Notes: a model not told the origin generated them from the sequence alone. Positions 1 to 9,007 are shown, counted from the stretch's first letter. The stretch is 64,000 bases of DNA from Natrinema halophilum (GCF_013402815.2 NZ_CP058601.1:2046001-2110000); one strand, 5' to 3'. A program made the numbers and translations.

Positions 1-2
1 AA

Positions 3-563
3 GGCGCAAACGCGATGCAGGCGGCCGCGACGGCGATCCAGAACGCCTACGCCATCCCGAGGCACAGCGACGGAATGACCCGGGTGAACGTCGGCCGGAT
101 CGAGGGCGGCACCGCGAGCAACGTCATCGCCGAGGAGGTCGCTATCGAAGCCGAGGTCCGCGGCGAGACGACGGCCCTGATGGAGTATACCCGGACCGAA
201 CTCGAGCGCGTTCTCTATGCGGCAGCCGAAATGCACGACTGCGACGTCACGCCGCGGGTGATCAGCGAGTCACCCCGGGTCGACAGCCATCCCGCACTCC
301 GCGATCTCATCGGGAACGTCGCGTGGGAGGTCAAGGGCGTCGAGCGCGTCGTTCCGGCCGAAGACTTCGGGGTGAGCGAAGACGTGACGTACCTGATGGA
401 GCGCGTCCAGGACGACGGCGGTCTCGCGTCGTACATTCTCGTCGGGACGGATCACCCGACGAGCCACCACACGCCGACGTTCGACATCGACGAAGAAAGC
501 CTCGAGATCGGCGTGTCGCTGCTCTCGGAGACGATGATCGAACTTTCCCGGCGGCGGCCGTAG
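3..563 (+). CDS. M20-family amidohydrolase, C-terminal part (5' end outside window)
   Basis: The reading frame is already open at the left edge, and residues G-A-N-A before the first Met align with D-N-A of the complete paralogue at 6428-7729, so the N-terminal half lies outside the window. The visible 187 residues cover the end of the dimerisation lid and the C-terminal catalytic part, including GTASNVIAE and the terminal THHTPTFD segment that carries a metal-binding His in this family. Identity with the paralogue is high throughout. M20 enzymes are two-metal hydrolases of N-acyl amino acids. In this setting (DoeA-like hydrolase, BCCT transporter, aminotransferase) removal of the acetyl group from N-acetyl-2,4-diaminobutyrate (a DoeB2-like role) is the likely job; this is inference. 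A general aminoacylase is the alternative. Confidence 0.85.
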   Translation, partial: GANAMQAAATAIQNAYAIPRHSDGMTRVNVGRIEGGTASNVIAEEVAIEAEVRGETTALMEYTRTELERVLYAAAEMHDCDVTPRVISESPRVDSHPALRDLIGNVAWEVKGVERVVPAEDFGVSEDVTYLMERVQDDGGLASYILVGTDHPTSHHTPTFDIDEESLEIGVSLLSETMIELSRRRP

Positions 564-684
564 TACCGTCCGTTTACGGCGGCCCACTCGTCCGAACTGT
601 CAGTCGATGATCACGGTCGACGGATGGTAAACCACGGTCGATGGATGGTAAACGTTAATTTACGCGCACGCACTGTATTACTCT

Positions 685-1332
685 ATGAGCCAGGACGATG
701 TGCCGGAGTCGCTCAAGACAGCGGCGGACTCGGACCGTCCGCGCGGTATTCTTACTCCCTCCGACCGCGACTTCTTGCTCGGGCGCAAGACCGACTACAC
801 CGACCACTCGAAGAAACAGAAGCGAAACCGAATTCGGCGCCGGGTTCGGAACGCGATTCTCGACTTCAGTATCCTCTTCGAATACATGGAAGAGCGTGAT
901 CGAGAGACGGTCTTCGATCCGAACGACGACGAACGAGACGCGTACACGCAGGGAATCACCGACATGCTGGCGTTTCTCCATCTCGGGACGATGGGCTACT
1001 ATACCCCGTTCAAGGATATGCTCTCGGAGGGGGTCGGGAAGGCAGAACAGCGCCTCGCGGGCTCGAACTACCGGATGGTCAACGTCGAATTCAACGTCGA
1101 GCCCGTCGGCCAGATCAACGTCGACGAAGTCATCGAGAAACTCGAAAACGAGGAGTTCGCCCAGCTCACCGACGAGGAACTCCGCGCATTCGTCCGGTTG
1201 CTGACGATGTCCGACGCGTTTTCTCCGGAGGATACCCGCGAAGAGATCAAGGATCGCGTCGACGAGTTTGCCGACCGAGTGACCGAGAGTGCCACGTCCC
1301 GCAAACAGACGTTCGAAGAAATGACGGACTAA
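685..1332 (+). CDS. Conserved haloarchaeal protein of unknown function
   Basis: This acidic cytoplasmic protein of 215 residues has no signal peptide or membrane segment. Residues about 20-60 (PRGILTPSDRDFLLGRK followed by a basic RIRRRVRNAILDFSIL helix) match a pattern I recall from conserved haloarchaeal proteins without an assigned function. The rest is predicted alpha-helical and ends in a strongly charged region. The ATG sits about 25 bases after an A/T-rich stretch (acgttaattta), which suggests a leaderless or nearly leaderless transcript. It lies between the two solute-catabolism transcription units, but nothing in its sequence ties it to them. The basic helical block could contact nucleic acid; that is only a suggestion. 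Confidence 0.8.
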   Translation: MSQDDVPESLKTAADSDRPRGILTPSDRDFLLGRKTDYTDHSKKQKRNRIRRRVRNAILDFSILFEYMEERDRETVFDPNDDERDAYTQGITDMLAFLHLGTMGYYTPFKDMLSEGVGKAEQRLAGSNYRMVNVEFNVEPVGQINVDEVIEKLENEEFAQLTDEELRAFVRLLTMSDAFSPEDTREEIKDRVDEFADRVTESATSRKQTFEEMTD

Positions 1333-1840
1333 CGGAACGCGGATCACGTCGGCGTCGAAATTCTGCCTCGCATCTTGGGTCGCCGATGTGGTCCAATTTC
1401 GGCGAGTGAGCTGACCTGGCCCTCTTCGAAGATCAGTCGCCAAAATCGCGGATCTGTACCGGTTCAGCCGCGTTTCCGACGTTCTCCTGGCAGATCTCGG
1501 TTTAGCGAACCGATCGCATCAGCCGATTTCCCTGCGTATTCTTTGCATGAACGAGACAAACTCGGGTTCAGGACCGTATGACTGTATTTTCAATCAGGCT
1601 CTTACTACCAGGAATAACTACAAAAATAATTATTGTTTCACGCGTAGTCAGTTCTCAACAGCCGTGATCGCTACCTCGAGCGTCCGACCAGTAAACACAA
1701 ACTGTGGATGAATTCCGCGAGTGAGAAACACTTATTGTATACGCCGTTAATGGTCCCGGTATGCCATTGTGCAGCATGGCGAATGGTAGGTGGAGGCACA
1801 GTCAATCTCCGAGCCGTCGCCCGGTTCCGGGGGTGAGACG
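1333..1840. other. Intergenic region with the BCCT gene promoter
   Basis: There is no convincing gene here. The right half (about 1580-1760) is far more A/T-rich than its surroundings, with tracts such as aaaaataattattg and acttattgtatacg that fit archaeal TATA/BRE elements for the transporter gene. At 1691-1700 the sequence gtaaacacaa resembles elements found before other genes of the island (see Findings). Confidence 0.5.
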
Positions 1841-3484
1841 ATGAGTGGTGAGCAAAAGGGGATGGTCGACGAGTTCCTCGAGGAGATTGATCCGACGGTC
1901 TTCCTGTTCGGCGCACTACTGACGGTCGGTGTCATCGTCGCGTTCTTCGTCGATCAACAGTTCGTCTCGAACGGAATCGCGGCGATCCAAAGCGAGATTC
2001 TCGCTTATCTGAACTGGGCATTGCTGGTTATCGTGTTCCTGATCGTCGTCTTCCTCCTGTTTCTGATCGTCGGTCCGTGGGGGAAGATCAAGATGGGCGA
2101 CGAGGATCCGGAGTATAGCTTTCTCTCGTTCTTCGCGATGTTGTACTCAGCCGGGTTCGCAGCCGGTGTCGTGTTTTGGGGGCCGACCGAAGCACTGTTC
2201 TACTACGACTCGCCGTCGCCGTTGTTCGGCGTCGAGAGCGGGACTAGCGAGGCGATACCCATCGCGATCCAGCAGACGCTGTTCCACTGGGCGCTGCCTC
2301 AGCTGGCGGTGTTTACGATCATGGGGCTTGCGATCGCATACTTCGCGTATAATTACGAAAACGTACCGCTTCGAGTCTCCTCGGCGCTGACTCCGATCAT
2401 CGGCGCCGAGAACCTCGATGGTCCGTTCGCGAAAGTGATCGACATCCTCGCGGTGTTCGCGACGATCGGCGGCGTGGCGACCTCGCTTGGCTTCATCGGG
2501 AGCCAGTTCATCGCCGGCCTCGACTATCAGTGGGGGATCGATCTGGGGAACGTCGGTATCCTCCTCGTGGTCACGACGATGACGCTTCTGTTTACGATAT
2601 CGATGGTCCTCGGCGTCAACAGAGGGATCCGCCGGCTGTCGAACTTCAATATGATTCTGTTCGTCGTACTCATGCTCGCCACGTTCATTTTGGGACCGAC
2701 GCTGTTCTTGCTCTTGCTCGGTTCCCAGGCAGTCGGTGGGATGATCGCCGACTTTACGTCCATGAGCCTCTACACCGGTGCCGGCACCGAAGGCGGTACG
2801 GGATGGGTCAACGCCTGGACCGTCTTCTACTGGGCGTGGGCGCTCTCGTGGTCCCCCTTCGCCGGACTGTTCATCGCCCGCATTTCCAAGGGTCGTACCG
2901 TCCGGGAAGTCGCGTTTACCGGTATCGTGGCGACCTCCGCAGCGACTATCCCGTGGTTTACGTTCGTCGGCGGCACTGCCCTGCAGTACCACCACACCGG
3001 AGTTGCCGATTTCAGCCCCGTGATCGCCAACTTCACGCCGGAAATATCGGGATTCATCCTCTTCGGTGCGTTCCCCTTCGGAACCGTGTTTATGATCGCC
3101 TTCATGGTCCTCGTGACGACGTTCTTCATCACCTCGGCGGACTCGTCGACGCTCGCCGTCTCGATGATGACGACCGGCGGCAAAGCGAGACCCTCGACCA
3201 TCAACCGGATTTTCTGGGGCGTCGTCCTCGGCATGACCGCGGCGATCCTTATGATCATCGGCGGTGAAGGCGGAACGAGCGCGCTGCAAGACGCGGTCAT
3301 CATCACCGGCGCGCCGTTCGCGTTCGTCTGCTTCCTGGCGATGCTCTCCCTGATCAAAGACTTCGGGTCGAACTACGGCCAGGTGTTGCTCCAGGACGAA
3401 ACCGTTCTCGTCGGCTCGAGTACGAAGACCGAAGCCGAATCACCGGCTGGGCCCGGTGGCCCCGTCGAGTCTGACGACGACTGA
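1841..3484 (+). CDS. BCCT-family transporter, probably for a compatible solute
   Basis: This is a secondary transporter of the betaine/choline/carnitine family in the cytoplasmic membrane, with about twelve hydrophobic segments. The family signature is visible from residue 326 (WTVFYWAWALSWSPFAG), followed by the LFIARISKGRTVREV loop. The usual double Trp at the signature is Trp-Ala here. At 547 residues it has normal family length. I chose the ATG at 1841 because GGGGGTGA lies four bases upstream; an in-frame GTG at 1790 would add 17 hydrophilic residues. The gene is followed by the class III aminotransferase on the same strand. Next to a DoeA-like hydrolase island, ectoine or hydroxyectoine is the most likely substrate; glycine betaine is the main alternative. 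Transport is expected to be driven by sodium ions or protons. Confidence 0.9.
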   Translation: MSGEQKGMVDEFLEEIDPTVFLFGALLTVGVIVAFFVDQQFVSNGIAAIQSEILAYLNWALLVIVFLIVVFLLFLIVGPWGKIKMGDEDPEYSFLSFFAMLYSAGFAAGVVFWGPTEALFYYDSPSPLFGVESGTSEAIPIAIQQTLFHWALPQLAVFTIMGLAIAYFAYNYENVPLRVSSALTPIIGAENLDGPFAKVIDILAVFATIGGVATSLGFIGSQFIAGLDYQWGIDLGNVGILLVVTTMTLLFTISMVLGVNRGIRRLSNFNMILFVVLMLATFILGPTLFLLLLGSQAVGGMIADFTSMSLYTGAGTEGGTGWVNAWTVFYWAWALSWSPFAGLFIARISKGRTVREVAFTGIVATSAATIPWFTFVGGTALQYHHTGVADFSPVIANFTPEISGFILFGAFPFGTVFMIAFMVLVTTFFITSADSSTLAVSMMTTGGKARPSTINRIFWGVVLGMTAAILMIIGGEGGTSALQDAVIITGAPFAFVCFLAMLSLIKDFGSNYGQVLLQDETVLVGSSTKTEAESPAGPGGPVESDDD

Positions 3485-3536
3485 TCCGCTGACCCTCCAG
3501 CCCGCTGTCCGACCGCTTCGGCCGTCATGCTGTGCG

Positions 3537-3541
3537 TTTTT
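3537..3541 (+). terminator. Possible T-tract terminator after the BCCT gene
   Basis: A run of five T after a G/C-rich stretch lies about 50 bases past the stop codon. Archaeal terminators are T-rich tracts, but this one is short. Confidence 0.3.
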
Positions 3542-3577
3542 CTCGCGATCCCTTCGATAGTGCATAACAAGTTTTAA

Positions 3578-3590
3578 TGTACGAGGTACA
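3578..3590. promoter_or_regulatory. Palindrome TGTAC-GAG-GTACA before the aminotransferase gene
   Basis: A perfect 5-bp dyad with a 3-base spacer ends 12 bases before the ATG of the class III aminotransferase. It overlaps the expected core promoter (gttttaatg is just upstream at 3571-3579). Its position fits an operator bound by a dimeric repressor of the Lrp or wHTH type, but no such regulator gene is visible nearby. Confidence 0.4.
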
Positions 3591-3602
3591 CATAAACTGT
3601 GT

Positions 3603-4964
3603 ATGAATCGGGATACGACGGTACCAGACGCGGACGCACTTCCCGGTCCGAACGCGAAGCGTTGGGTCGATTTCCATCACGAGTACTCGGCACCCAGCGA
3701 GTACTCACACGAGTTCGTCTGGGACGTCACGCGGGAAGCCGACGGACCGTTCGTCACGGACGTCGACGGGAACGTACTGCTCGACTTCACCTGCCACATT
3801 GGCGCTGCACCGCTTGGCTACAACAACGAGAAAATCCTCGAGAAAGTCCGGGAATTCGACCTCGTCGAGCCGATGAAGATCGCCGGACAGGATCTGTACT
3901 TCGGCTCGGGGCCGGATCCGACCGAGGCCGAATTCCCCGGCTCGAGCCACCTCATGCAAAAGTTGACCGAGGTTTCGAGCCAGTACGGGATGGACACGGT
4001 CTTCCTCTCGAACTCCGGTGCGGAGGCCATGGAAAACGCGATGAAGATTACCGCCGACTACCGCGCCCCCTCGAAGTACGGCGTGGCCTTTTCGGGGAGC
4101 TTCCACGGACGCACCCTCGGAACCCTGTCGATCACGAAATCAAAGGAGGTTTACACCCGTCACTACCCAGAAATCGGCGGGATCGAGACGGTCCCATTCT
4201 GTGCGGACCGTGGCTGTAATGGCGACAGTTGCGACTGTGGCTTCTTCGCAGGCGAGGGTTCCCAGCTTCGATCCATGCTCGCGCCCGAAGGCGGCTACGT
4301 CGACCCCGACGAAATCGCCTTCCTCACCCTCGAGCCGATTCAGGGCGTCGGCGGGTACCGCTTTCCCAGCGAGGCGTTCATGCAGGAGGTCGCAGACGTC
4401 ACCGACACCTACGACATCCCGCTGGTCGTCGACGAGATTCAGGCTGGGATCGGCCGCACCGGCGAATTCTGGGCCTCGGATCACTACCCCATAGAACCCG
4501 ACGTCATCGCCAGCGCGAAGGCCCTTCGGGTCGGTGCGACCCTCTCTCGCGCCGAGGTCTTCCCGGACCAGAAGAACCGATTGGGTTCGACCTTCGGCGG
4601 CGGGGACCTGCTGGGCTCGATGATGGGTGCGTTCACCCTCGAGGCCATTCAGGAGCACGACCTGCTTGCAAACGCCACCCGTCGCGGCGAGCAGGCCAAA
4701 GACCTCCTCGGCGACGACGCGCCCGAGTACGTCGAGGACGTCCGCGGCAAGGGCCTTATGCTAGCCATCGAGTTCGACACCCCCGAACGCCGTACCGCCA
4801 TCGTTCGGGCCGCCCTCGAGCGCGGCCTCCTGACCCTCGGGTGTGGCAAGAAGACGATCCGGTTGCTCCCACCGCTCGATTCGACCGAGCGCGAGATCGA
4901 ACTCGGGATCGGCATCTTCCTCGAGGCCGTGGAGGCGGTCGGTGCGAGTCCGACGGTAGCGTAA
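3603..4964 (+). CDS. Class III (omega) aminotransferase, DoeD/GabT-like
   Basis: This 453-residue PLP enzyme has fold-type I hallmarks: SNSGAEAMENAMK near residue 138, SFHGRTLG, VVDEIQAGIGRTG with Asp277 for the PLP ring nitrogen, and Lys306 in ASAKAL for the Schiff base. Family members move an amino group from an omega-amine such as 4-aminobutyrate, ornithine or 2,4-diaminobutyrate to 2-oxoglutarate. Next to a DoeA-like hydrolase and M20 deacetylases, the 2,4-diaminobutyrate to aspartate-semialdehyde step (DoeD) is the best guess. An unusual insert carries four cysteines (C200, C205, C210, C212). The ATG follows a TATA-like tttaatg and a palindrome by about 12 bases. A T6 tract follows the stop. 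A different omega-amine substrate is possible. Confidence 0.85.
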   Translation: MNRDTTVPDADALPGPNAKRWVDFHHEYSAPSEYSHEFVWDVTREADGPFVTDVDGNVLLDFTCHIGAAPLGYNNEKILEKVREFDLVEPMKIAGQDLYFGSGPDPTEAEFPGSSHLMQKLTEVSSQYGMDTVFLSNSGAEAMENAMKITADYRAPSKYGVAFSGSFHGRTLGTLSITKSKEVYTRHYPEIGGIETVPFCADRGCNGDSCDCGFFAGEGSQLRSMLAPEGGYVDPDEIAFLTLEPIQGVGGYRFPSEAFMQEVADVTDTYDIPLVVDEIQAGIGRTGEFWASDHYPIEPDVIASAKALRVGATLSRAEVFPDQKNRLGSTFGGGDLLGSMMGAFTLEAIQEHDLLANATRRGEQAKDLLGDDAPEYVEDVRGKGLMLAIEFDTPERRTAIVRAALERGLLTLGCGKKTIRLLPPLDSTEREIELGIGIFLEAVEAVGASPTVA

Positions 4965-4973
4965 CGGCGACGA

Positions 4974-4998
4974 TTTTTTCGCTCTCGATTTTCGTTTC
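4974..4998 (+). terminator. T-rich terminator after the aminotransferase gene
   Basis: A T6 run starts 9 bases past the stop codon and is followed by further short T runs (gattttcgtttc). This matches the multiple T-tract terminators of haloarchaea and separates this gene from the convergent lyase gene. Confidence 0.5.
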
Positions 4999-5165
4999 TC
5001 CGATCGGCTTTCCGAACCGGGCCGACCGATTCTGACGGTGCTCGTAAACGAATACTGATTCACCGGTTCGGGAGCAGCTTCACCGATACCGTCGCGCAGT
5101 GCAACGGCGGTCTCGGCGCGTCGGCCCGTGATCGTCGATCCACGCTGAAAGCGTTCTGTGGGCCG

Positions 5166-6431
5166 TTACTCGAGCGACCGTTCGACGATGGAGACGCCGT
5201 CGAGTTCGGACAGCGCCTCGAGAACCCCATCGAGATGGACCGGACCGCTTCCCTCGAGGCCGATCGTTACGGGCGTTCGGTTCGGATGGTCGACCGCGGT
5301 TCGGCGCGCACGCTCGAGAACGTCGACTTCGGCACCCTGTGCCGAAACCGTCTCGACCACTGCACCGACGGTCGTCGGCCATCCCTGGATCGCGAGTCTG
5401 GCCTCGGCGTAGCGCTCGAGTTCGTGGAGGCCGGTCCTGGTCATTTCGGCGTGTTCGATGAGGTTTACGTTGCCGCCCGAAATTACGAGGCCGACGTTTC
5501 CTTCGAGATCCGTCTCGAGCGAGAGCGCGCCAGCAAGTGGTGCAGCGCCGGCGCTTTCCGCGACGGTCTTTGCGCGCTCGGCCAGCAGGGTAACTGCGGC
5601 GGCGATTTCCCGATCGCTCACGCTCACTACGTCGTCGACGACCTCGCGAGCGATTTCGAAGGTTGTCTCGAGCAGTCGGGTGTCGGCGATCCCCTCCGCG
5701 ACAGTGTCGACGTCCGGGAGTTCTCGGATCTCGCCGGCTTCGAGCGACGGTTTCGCGTGGGCAGCCCCGCTCGGCTGTACGCCGATAACCCGAATTTCGC
5801 GATCTACAGCCTCGAGAACCGTTCCGATTCCAGAGATGAGGCCGCCGCCGCCGATCGCCACCAGTACGGTATCGAGTTCGGGATACTGCTCGAGCAACTC
5901 GAGTCCGATCGTTCCTTGCCCTGCGACGATCGCCTCGTCGTCGAAGGGATGGACGAACGTCCGTCTGGTTTCCCCCGCTCGTTCGAGGGCGTATTCGTAG
6001 GACTGCTCGTAGATATCGCCCTCGACGACGACTTCAGCTCCGTATCCGCGGGTGGCCTCGATTTTCGCCGCGGGCGTGACGTCGGGAACGACGATCGTGG
6101 TGTCGATATCGAGCAAGTCGCCGGCTAGCGCGACGCCCTGGGCGTGATTCCCCGCGCTCGAGGCGATGACGCCCGCGCTTTGCTCCTCGGGGGAAAGCTG
6201 GGCCATTTTGTTGTACGCACCGCGAATCTTGAACGATCCCGTCCGCTGGACGTTCTCGAGTTTCAGCCCGACCGAGGCCGCGCCGGTCATCTCCGCGAAC
6301 GTCCGCGAGGTGTCGAGCGGCGTCCGATGGACGACGTCGCCGATGCGCTCCCGTGCCATCTCGACGTCCTCGACGGTGACCCGGCCGTGGCTTTTCTCCC
6401 GGCATTCATCCGTCTCGCTATCCCCGCTCAT
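5166..6431 (-). CDS. Threonine-deaminase-type PLP lyase, EutB-like
   Basis: The 421 residues form a fold-type II PLP enzyme of the threonine/serine dehydratase family. PLP Lys68 lies in TGSFKIRG, the phosphate/substrate loop SSAGNHAQG is at 91-99, and the PLP phosphate loop GGGGLISG is at 194-201. A C-terminal stretch of about 90 residues replaces the long regulatory domain of biosynthetic IlvA. The start is the ATG overlapping the stop of the upstream M20 gene (ATGA, 4 bp), so the two are probably translationally coupled. EutB of hydroxyectoine-utilisation clusters belongs to this family and is thought to act on the hydroxylated diaminobutyrate intermediate. Catabolic threonine deaminase (ammonia plus 2-oxobutyrate) is the alternative, and sequence reading alone does not separate the two. 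Confidence 0.85.
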   Translation of the reverse strand: MSGDSETDECREKSHGRVTVEDVEMARERIGDVVHRTPLDTSRTFAEMTGAASVGLKLENVQRTGSFKIRGAYNKMAQLSPEEQSAGVIASSAGNHAQGVALAGDLLDIDTTIVVPDVTPAAKIEATRGYGAEVVVEGDIYEQSYEYALERAGETRRTFVHPFDDEAIVAGQGTIGLELLEQYPELDTVLVAIGGGGLISGIGTVLEAVDREIRVIGVQPSGAAHAKPSLEAGEIRELPDVDTVAEGIADTRLLETTFEIAREVVDDVVSVSDREIAAAVTLLAERAKTVAESAGAAPLAGALSLETDLEGNVGLVISGGNVNLIEHAEMTRTGLHELERYAEARLAIQGWPTTVGAVVETVSAQGAEVDVLERARRTAVDHPNRTPVTIGLEGSGPVHLDGVLEALSELDGVSIVERSLE

Positions 6432-7729
6432 CCTTCGTTCTCGAACCGCGTCACGGGATGTTGGCGTTCGAGTTCTCGAATCGTCTCGACGAGTACCGTG
6501 ACGCCGTGCTCGAGACTCTCCTCGTCGACGTCGAACGTTGGCGTGTGGTGGCTCGTCGGGTGATCCGTTCCGACGATGAGGTATGTCGCCAGCCCCCCAT
6601 CCTCCTGGACGCGCTCCATCAGGAACGTCGCGTCCTCGCTCGCCCCGAAGTCCGCGGCCGGAACCACCCGTTCGACACCCGCAACTCCGTTTGCGACCTC
6701 GCTCACGAGATCCTGGAGTTCGGGGTCGCTGTCCGCCCGCGGCGACTCGCTGACGACGTCGATGTCTGCCTCGCACCCGTGCATCCTCGCCGCCGCCGTC
6801 ACCGCGCGCTCGAGGCGGCGTTTCATAAATTCCATCAGCGCGGTGGTCTCGCCGCGTGCTTCCGCTTCCATGTGTGCCCGCTCGGCGATGACGTTGCTCG
6901 CGGTGCCGGCCTCGGCTTTGCCGACGTTCACGCGGGTCATCCCGTCGCTGTGGCGCGGAATGCCGTAGGCGTTCTCGATCGCTGTTCCCATCGCGTGCAT
7001 AGCGTTATCTCCCTCGTTCGGTGCCTTTCCCGCGTGCGCAGAGGTCCCTTCGATCGTCGCGTCGACGTGGCACATCGCGAGTGGCTTTTCGATGCCGGCG
7101 ACGACCTCGCCGGTCGGGTGATCGAGTCCGATGTGCACTGCGAGCAGGTAGTCCAGATCGTCGGCATACTCGCTGTTCGCCATCGGACAACCGCCGCCGC
7201 CCGCCTCCTCTGCAGGCTGGAAGAAGGCGACCAGCCGTCCGGAAAAGTCGCTCTCGGCGATCGACTCGAGGGCGGCCAGCCCCCAGGTCATATGGGCATC
7301 GTGGCCGCAAGCGTGCATCGTTCCGTCGATCTCCGATCGAAAGCCCTCGTCGGCAGGATCGTGTTCTTCGTCGGTCGATTCCTCGATGAACAGGCCGTCG
7401 ATATCGACGCGCAGACCGATCGCCGGCCCCTCTCCGCGGTCGAGGACGGCGACCGCGCCGGTGGTGCCGCCGGCCATCCGGTCGAGGAGGGTTTCGTCCG
7501 CGCCGCGCTCGCGGGCGCGCTCCAACCACGGCTCGAGGTCTTCGTCAGGGACGGCCATCCGGTCGGCTGGATCGTAGGCGTCCGGGCCGACGGCGAGTTC
7601 GTCGACGCCGATAGCTCGTATCTCCTCGACGAGCTGTGACGTGGTAAAGAACTCGCGCCATGCGGGCTCGGGGTACCGGTGGAAGCTGCGACGAACCGTG
7701 ACGAGTCGGTTCTGAATCGGTTCGGACAT
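6428..7729 (-). CDS. M20-family amidohydrolase, DoeB2-like deacetylase candidate
   Basis: This complete 433-residue metallohydrolase has metal ligands in MHACGHDAH (His139, His143 region), Glu174/Glu175 in QPAEEAGGGG, His232 of the lid in TSAHAGKAP, and a C-terminal THHTPTFD. An insertion after residue 50, including the acidic MAVPDEDLEPWLERARERG segment, is longer than in simple aminoacylases. The start is the Met of MSEPIQNRL; the open frame extends upstream but that part is not protein-like. It is followed by the EutB-like lyase with a 4-bp overlap and diverges from the hydroxyacid dehydrogenase at 7867. Deacetylation of N-acetyl-diaminobutyrate is inferred from context. A close paralogue lies at the left edge of the window. 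Confidence 0.88.
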   Translation of the reverse strand: MSEPIQNRLVTVRRSFHRYPEPAWREFFTTSQLVEEIRAIGVDELAVGPDAYDPADRMAVPDEDLEPWLERARERGADETLLDRMAGGTTGAVAVLDRGEGPAIGLRVDIDGLFIEESTDEEHDPADEGFRSEIDGTMHACGHDAHMTWGLAALESIAESDFSGRLVAFFQPAEEAGGGGCPMANSEYADDLDYLLAVHIGLDHPTGEVVAGIEKPLAMCHVDATIEGTSAHAGKAPNEGDNAMHAMGTAIENAYGIPRHSDGMTRVNVGKAEAGTASNVIAERAHMEAEARGETTALMEFMKRRLERAVTAAARMHGCEADIDVVSESPRADSDPELQDLVSEVANGVAGVERVVPAADFGASEDATFLMERVQEDGGLATYLIVGTDHPTSHHTPTFDVDEESLEHGVTVLVETIRELERQHPVTRFENEG

Positions 7730-7754
7730 GCTAGCCGATGACGCACCCCACGAC

Positions 7755-7800
7755 CTTAGTTGTACACAATTGCTGTTAACGATGTTTACACAAAAGGGAT
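7755..7800. promoter_or_regulatory. Divergent promoter between the M20 and hydroxyacid dehydrogenase genes
   Basis: This A/T-rich spacer carries two similar elements, tgtacacaa at 7761-7769 and tgtttacacaaaa at 7783-7795, between divergent starts at 7729 and 7867. Both resemble elements before the BCCT, aminotransferase and M24 genes, so a shared regulator is plausible. Confidence 0.4.
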
Positions 7801-7866
7801 AAGAGGGCCGACGGTAATCGTACGGTAGATAGCAAAACGCGTCGGCGAGACGCGGGAGACACCGAG

Positions 7867-8838
7867 ATGGACACGAATCCAGATATCGTCGTTCTGAGAG
7901 AGGGAACGGAAGGACTGTCGATGGAGTCGTACGCTGAAACCTTACGCGAGCGGTTGCCGGACCACACGATTGCGCTCGCTCGGACGCCGAAGGAAGAGCG
8001 CGAACTCGTCGCGCAGGCACGTATCGTAACCGGCATTTCTATCGACGAATCCCTCCTCGAGCGCACAGACCGGCTCGAACTGTTCGCATGTATCTTCGCC
8101 GGCACCGACCACGTGCCGATGAACGCGCTGGCGGACCAGGGCGTCGCCGTCACGAACGCGGGTGGAATCCACGCCCCCGGAATCGCCGAGCAGACCATCG
8201 CCAACATGCTGGTGTTCGCGCGCCGCCTCCACGAAGGATGGCGTCGGAAGGAAAACGGCGAGTGGCGGCACTTTCAGTCGTACGAGTTCACCGATAGCAC
8301 CGTTACGATCGTCGGTCTCGGCTCCATCGGACAGGAGATCGTTCAGCGTCTGGAGGGGTTCGAGGTCGAGACCATCGGCATTCGCTACACACCCCAGAAG
8401 GGCGGTCCGACCGACGAAGTCCTCGGGTTCGGGGAAAACGACGTCCACGAGGCCTTTGCGCGTAGCGACTATGTTGTCCTCGCGTGTCCGCTCACTGATC
8501 TGACTCGCGGACTCGTCGGCGAAGCGGAACTCGCCACACTTCCGCCGAACGCAGTCGTCGTCAACGCGGCCCGCGGCCCGATCGTCGACACTGATGCGCT
8601 CGTTTCCGCGCTCCAGTTCGAGGGGATTCGCGGAGCCGCCCTCGACGTCACCGATCCGGAACCGCTCCCCGCCGACCACCTGCTCTGGGACCTGGAAAAC
8701 TGCCTGATTACCCCACATACCGGTGGCTACACGCCGAAGCATTGGGACCGGCTGGCCGACGTCGTCGCCGAAAACGTCGCCGCACTCGAAACCGGTGACG
8801 GTCTCCAGAACGTCGTATTCGACCCTGACTCGAGTTGA
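7867..8838 (+). CDS. D-2-hydroxyacid dehydrogenase family protein
   Basis: This 323-residue NAD(P)-dependent oxidoreductase has the nucleotide-binding loop GLGSIG at 150-155 and the catalytic triad Arg236 (NAARGP), Glu265 (DPEPLP) and His284 (PHTGGY). Family members interconvert 2-ketoacids and D-2-hydroxyacids. The true substrate is unknown. It is divergently transcribed from the M20-lyase pair and so sits inside the ectoine-type island, where bacteria have EutC or DoeC as redox steps. A replacement role for one of these is speculation. The ATG at 7867 directly precedes a conserved-looking N-terminus. Confidence 0.88.
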   Translation: MDTNPDIVVLREGTEGLSMESYAETLRERLPDHTIALARTPKEERELVAQARIVTGISIDESLLERTDRLELFACIFAGTDHVPMNALADQGVAVTNAGGIHAPGIAEQTIANMLVFARRLHEGWRRKENGEWRHFQSYEFTDSTVTIVGLGSIGQEIVQRLEGFEVETIGIRYTPQKGGPTDEVLGFGENDVHEAFARSDYVVLACPLTDLTRGLVGEAELATLPPNAVVVNAARGPIVDTDALVSALQFEGIRGAALDVTDPEPLPADHLLWDLENCLITPHTGGYTPKHWDRLADVVAENVAALETGDGLQNVVFDPDSS

Positions 8839-9007
8839 CCTCGAGGACGACCGACGCCTGCATTCTGCGACCGAAACTCGCGATCGAACGGCGACCCCTG
8901 ACGCATCGGCCAGGTGCGACCGTCGGGTCCGCGAGCGGGCGCTCCGACTCTGTCGCGGGGACCGACCTGCCACTGTTCGAATCGGCTACAACACCGAGGC
9001 AGACGTC

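Noticed and set aside
5166-6431. Biosynthetic IlvA
   Set aside because: It lacks the long C-terminal regulatory domain arrangement I expect for haloarchaeal IlvA and is coupled to an amidohydrolase. A catabolic or EutB role fits better, though not proven.
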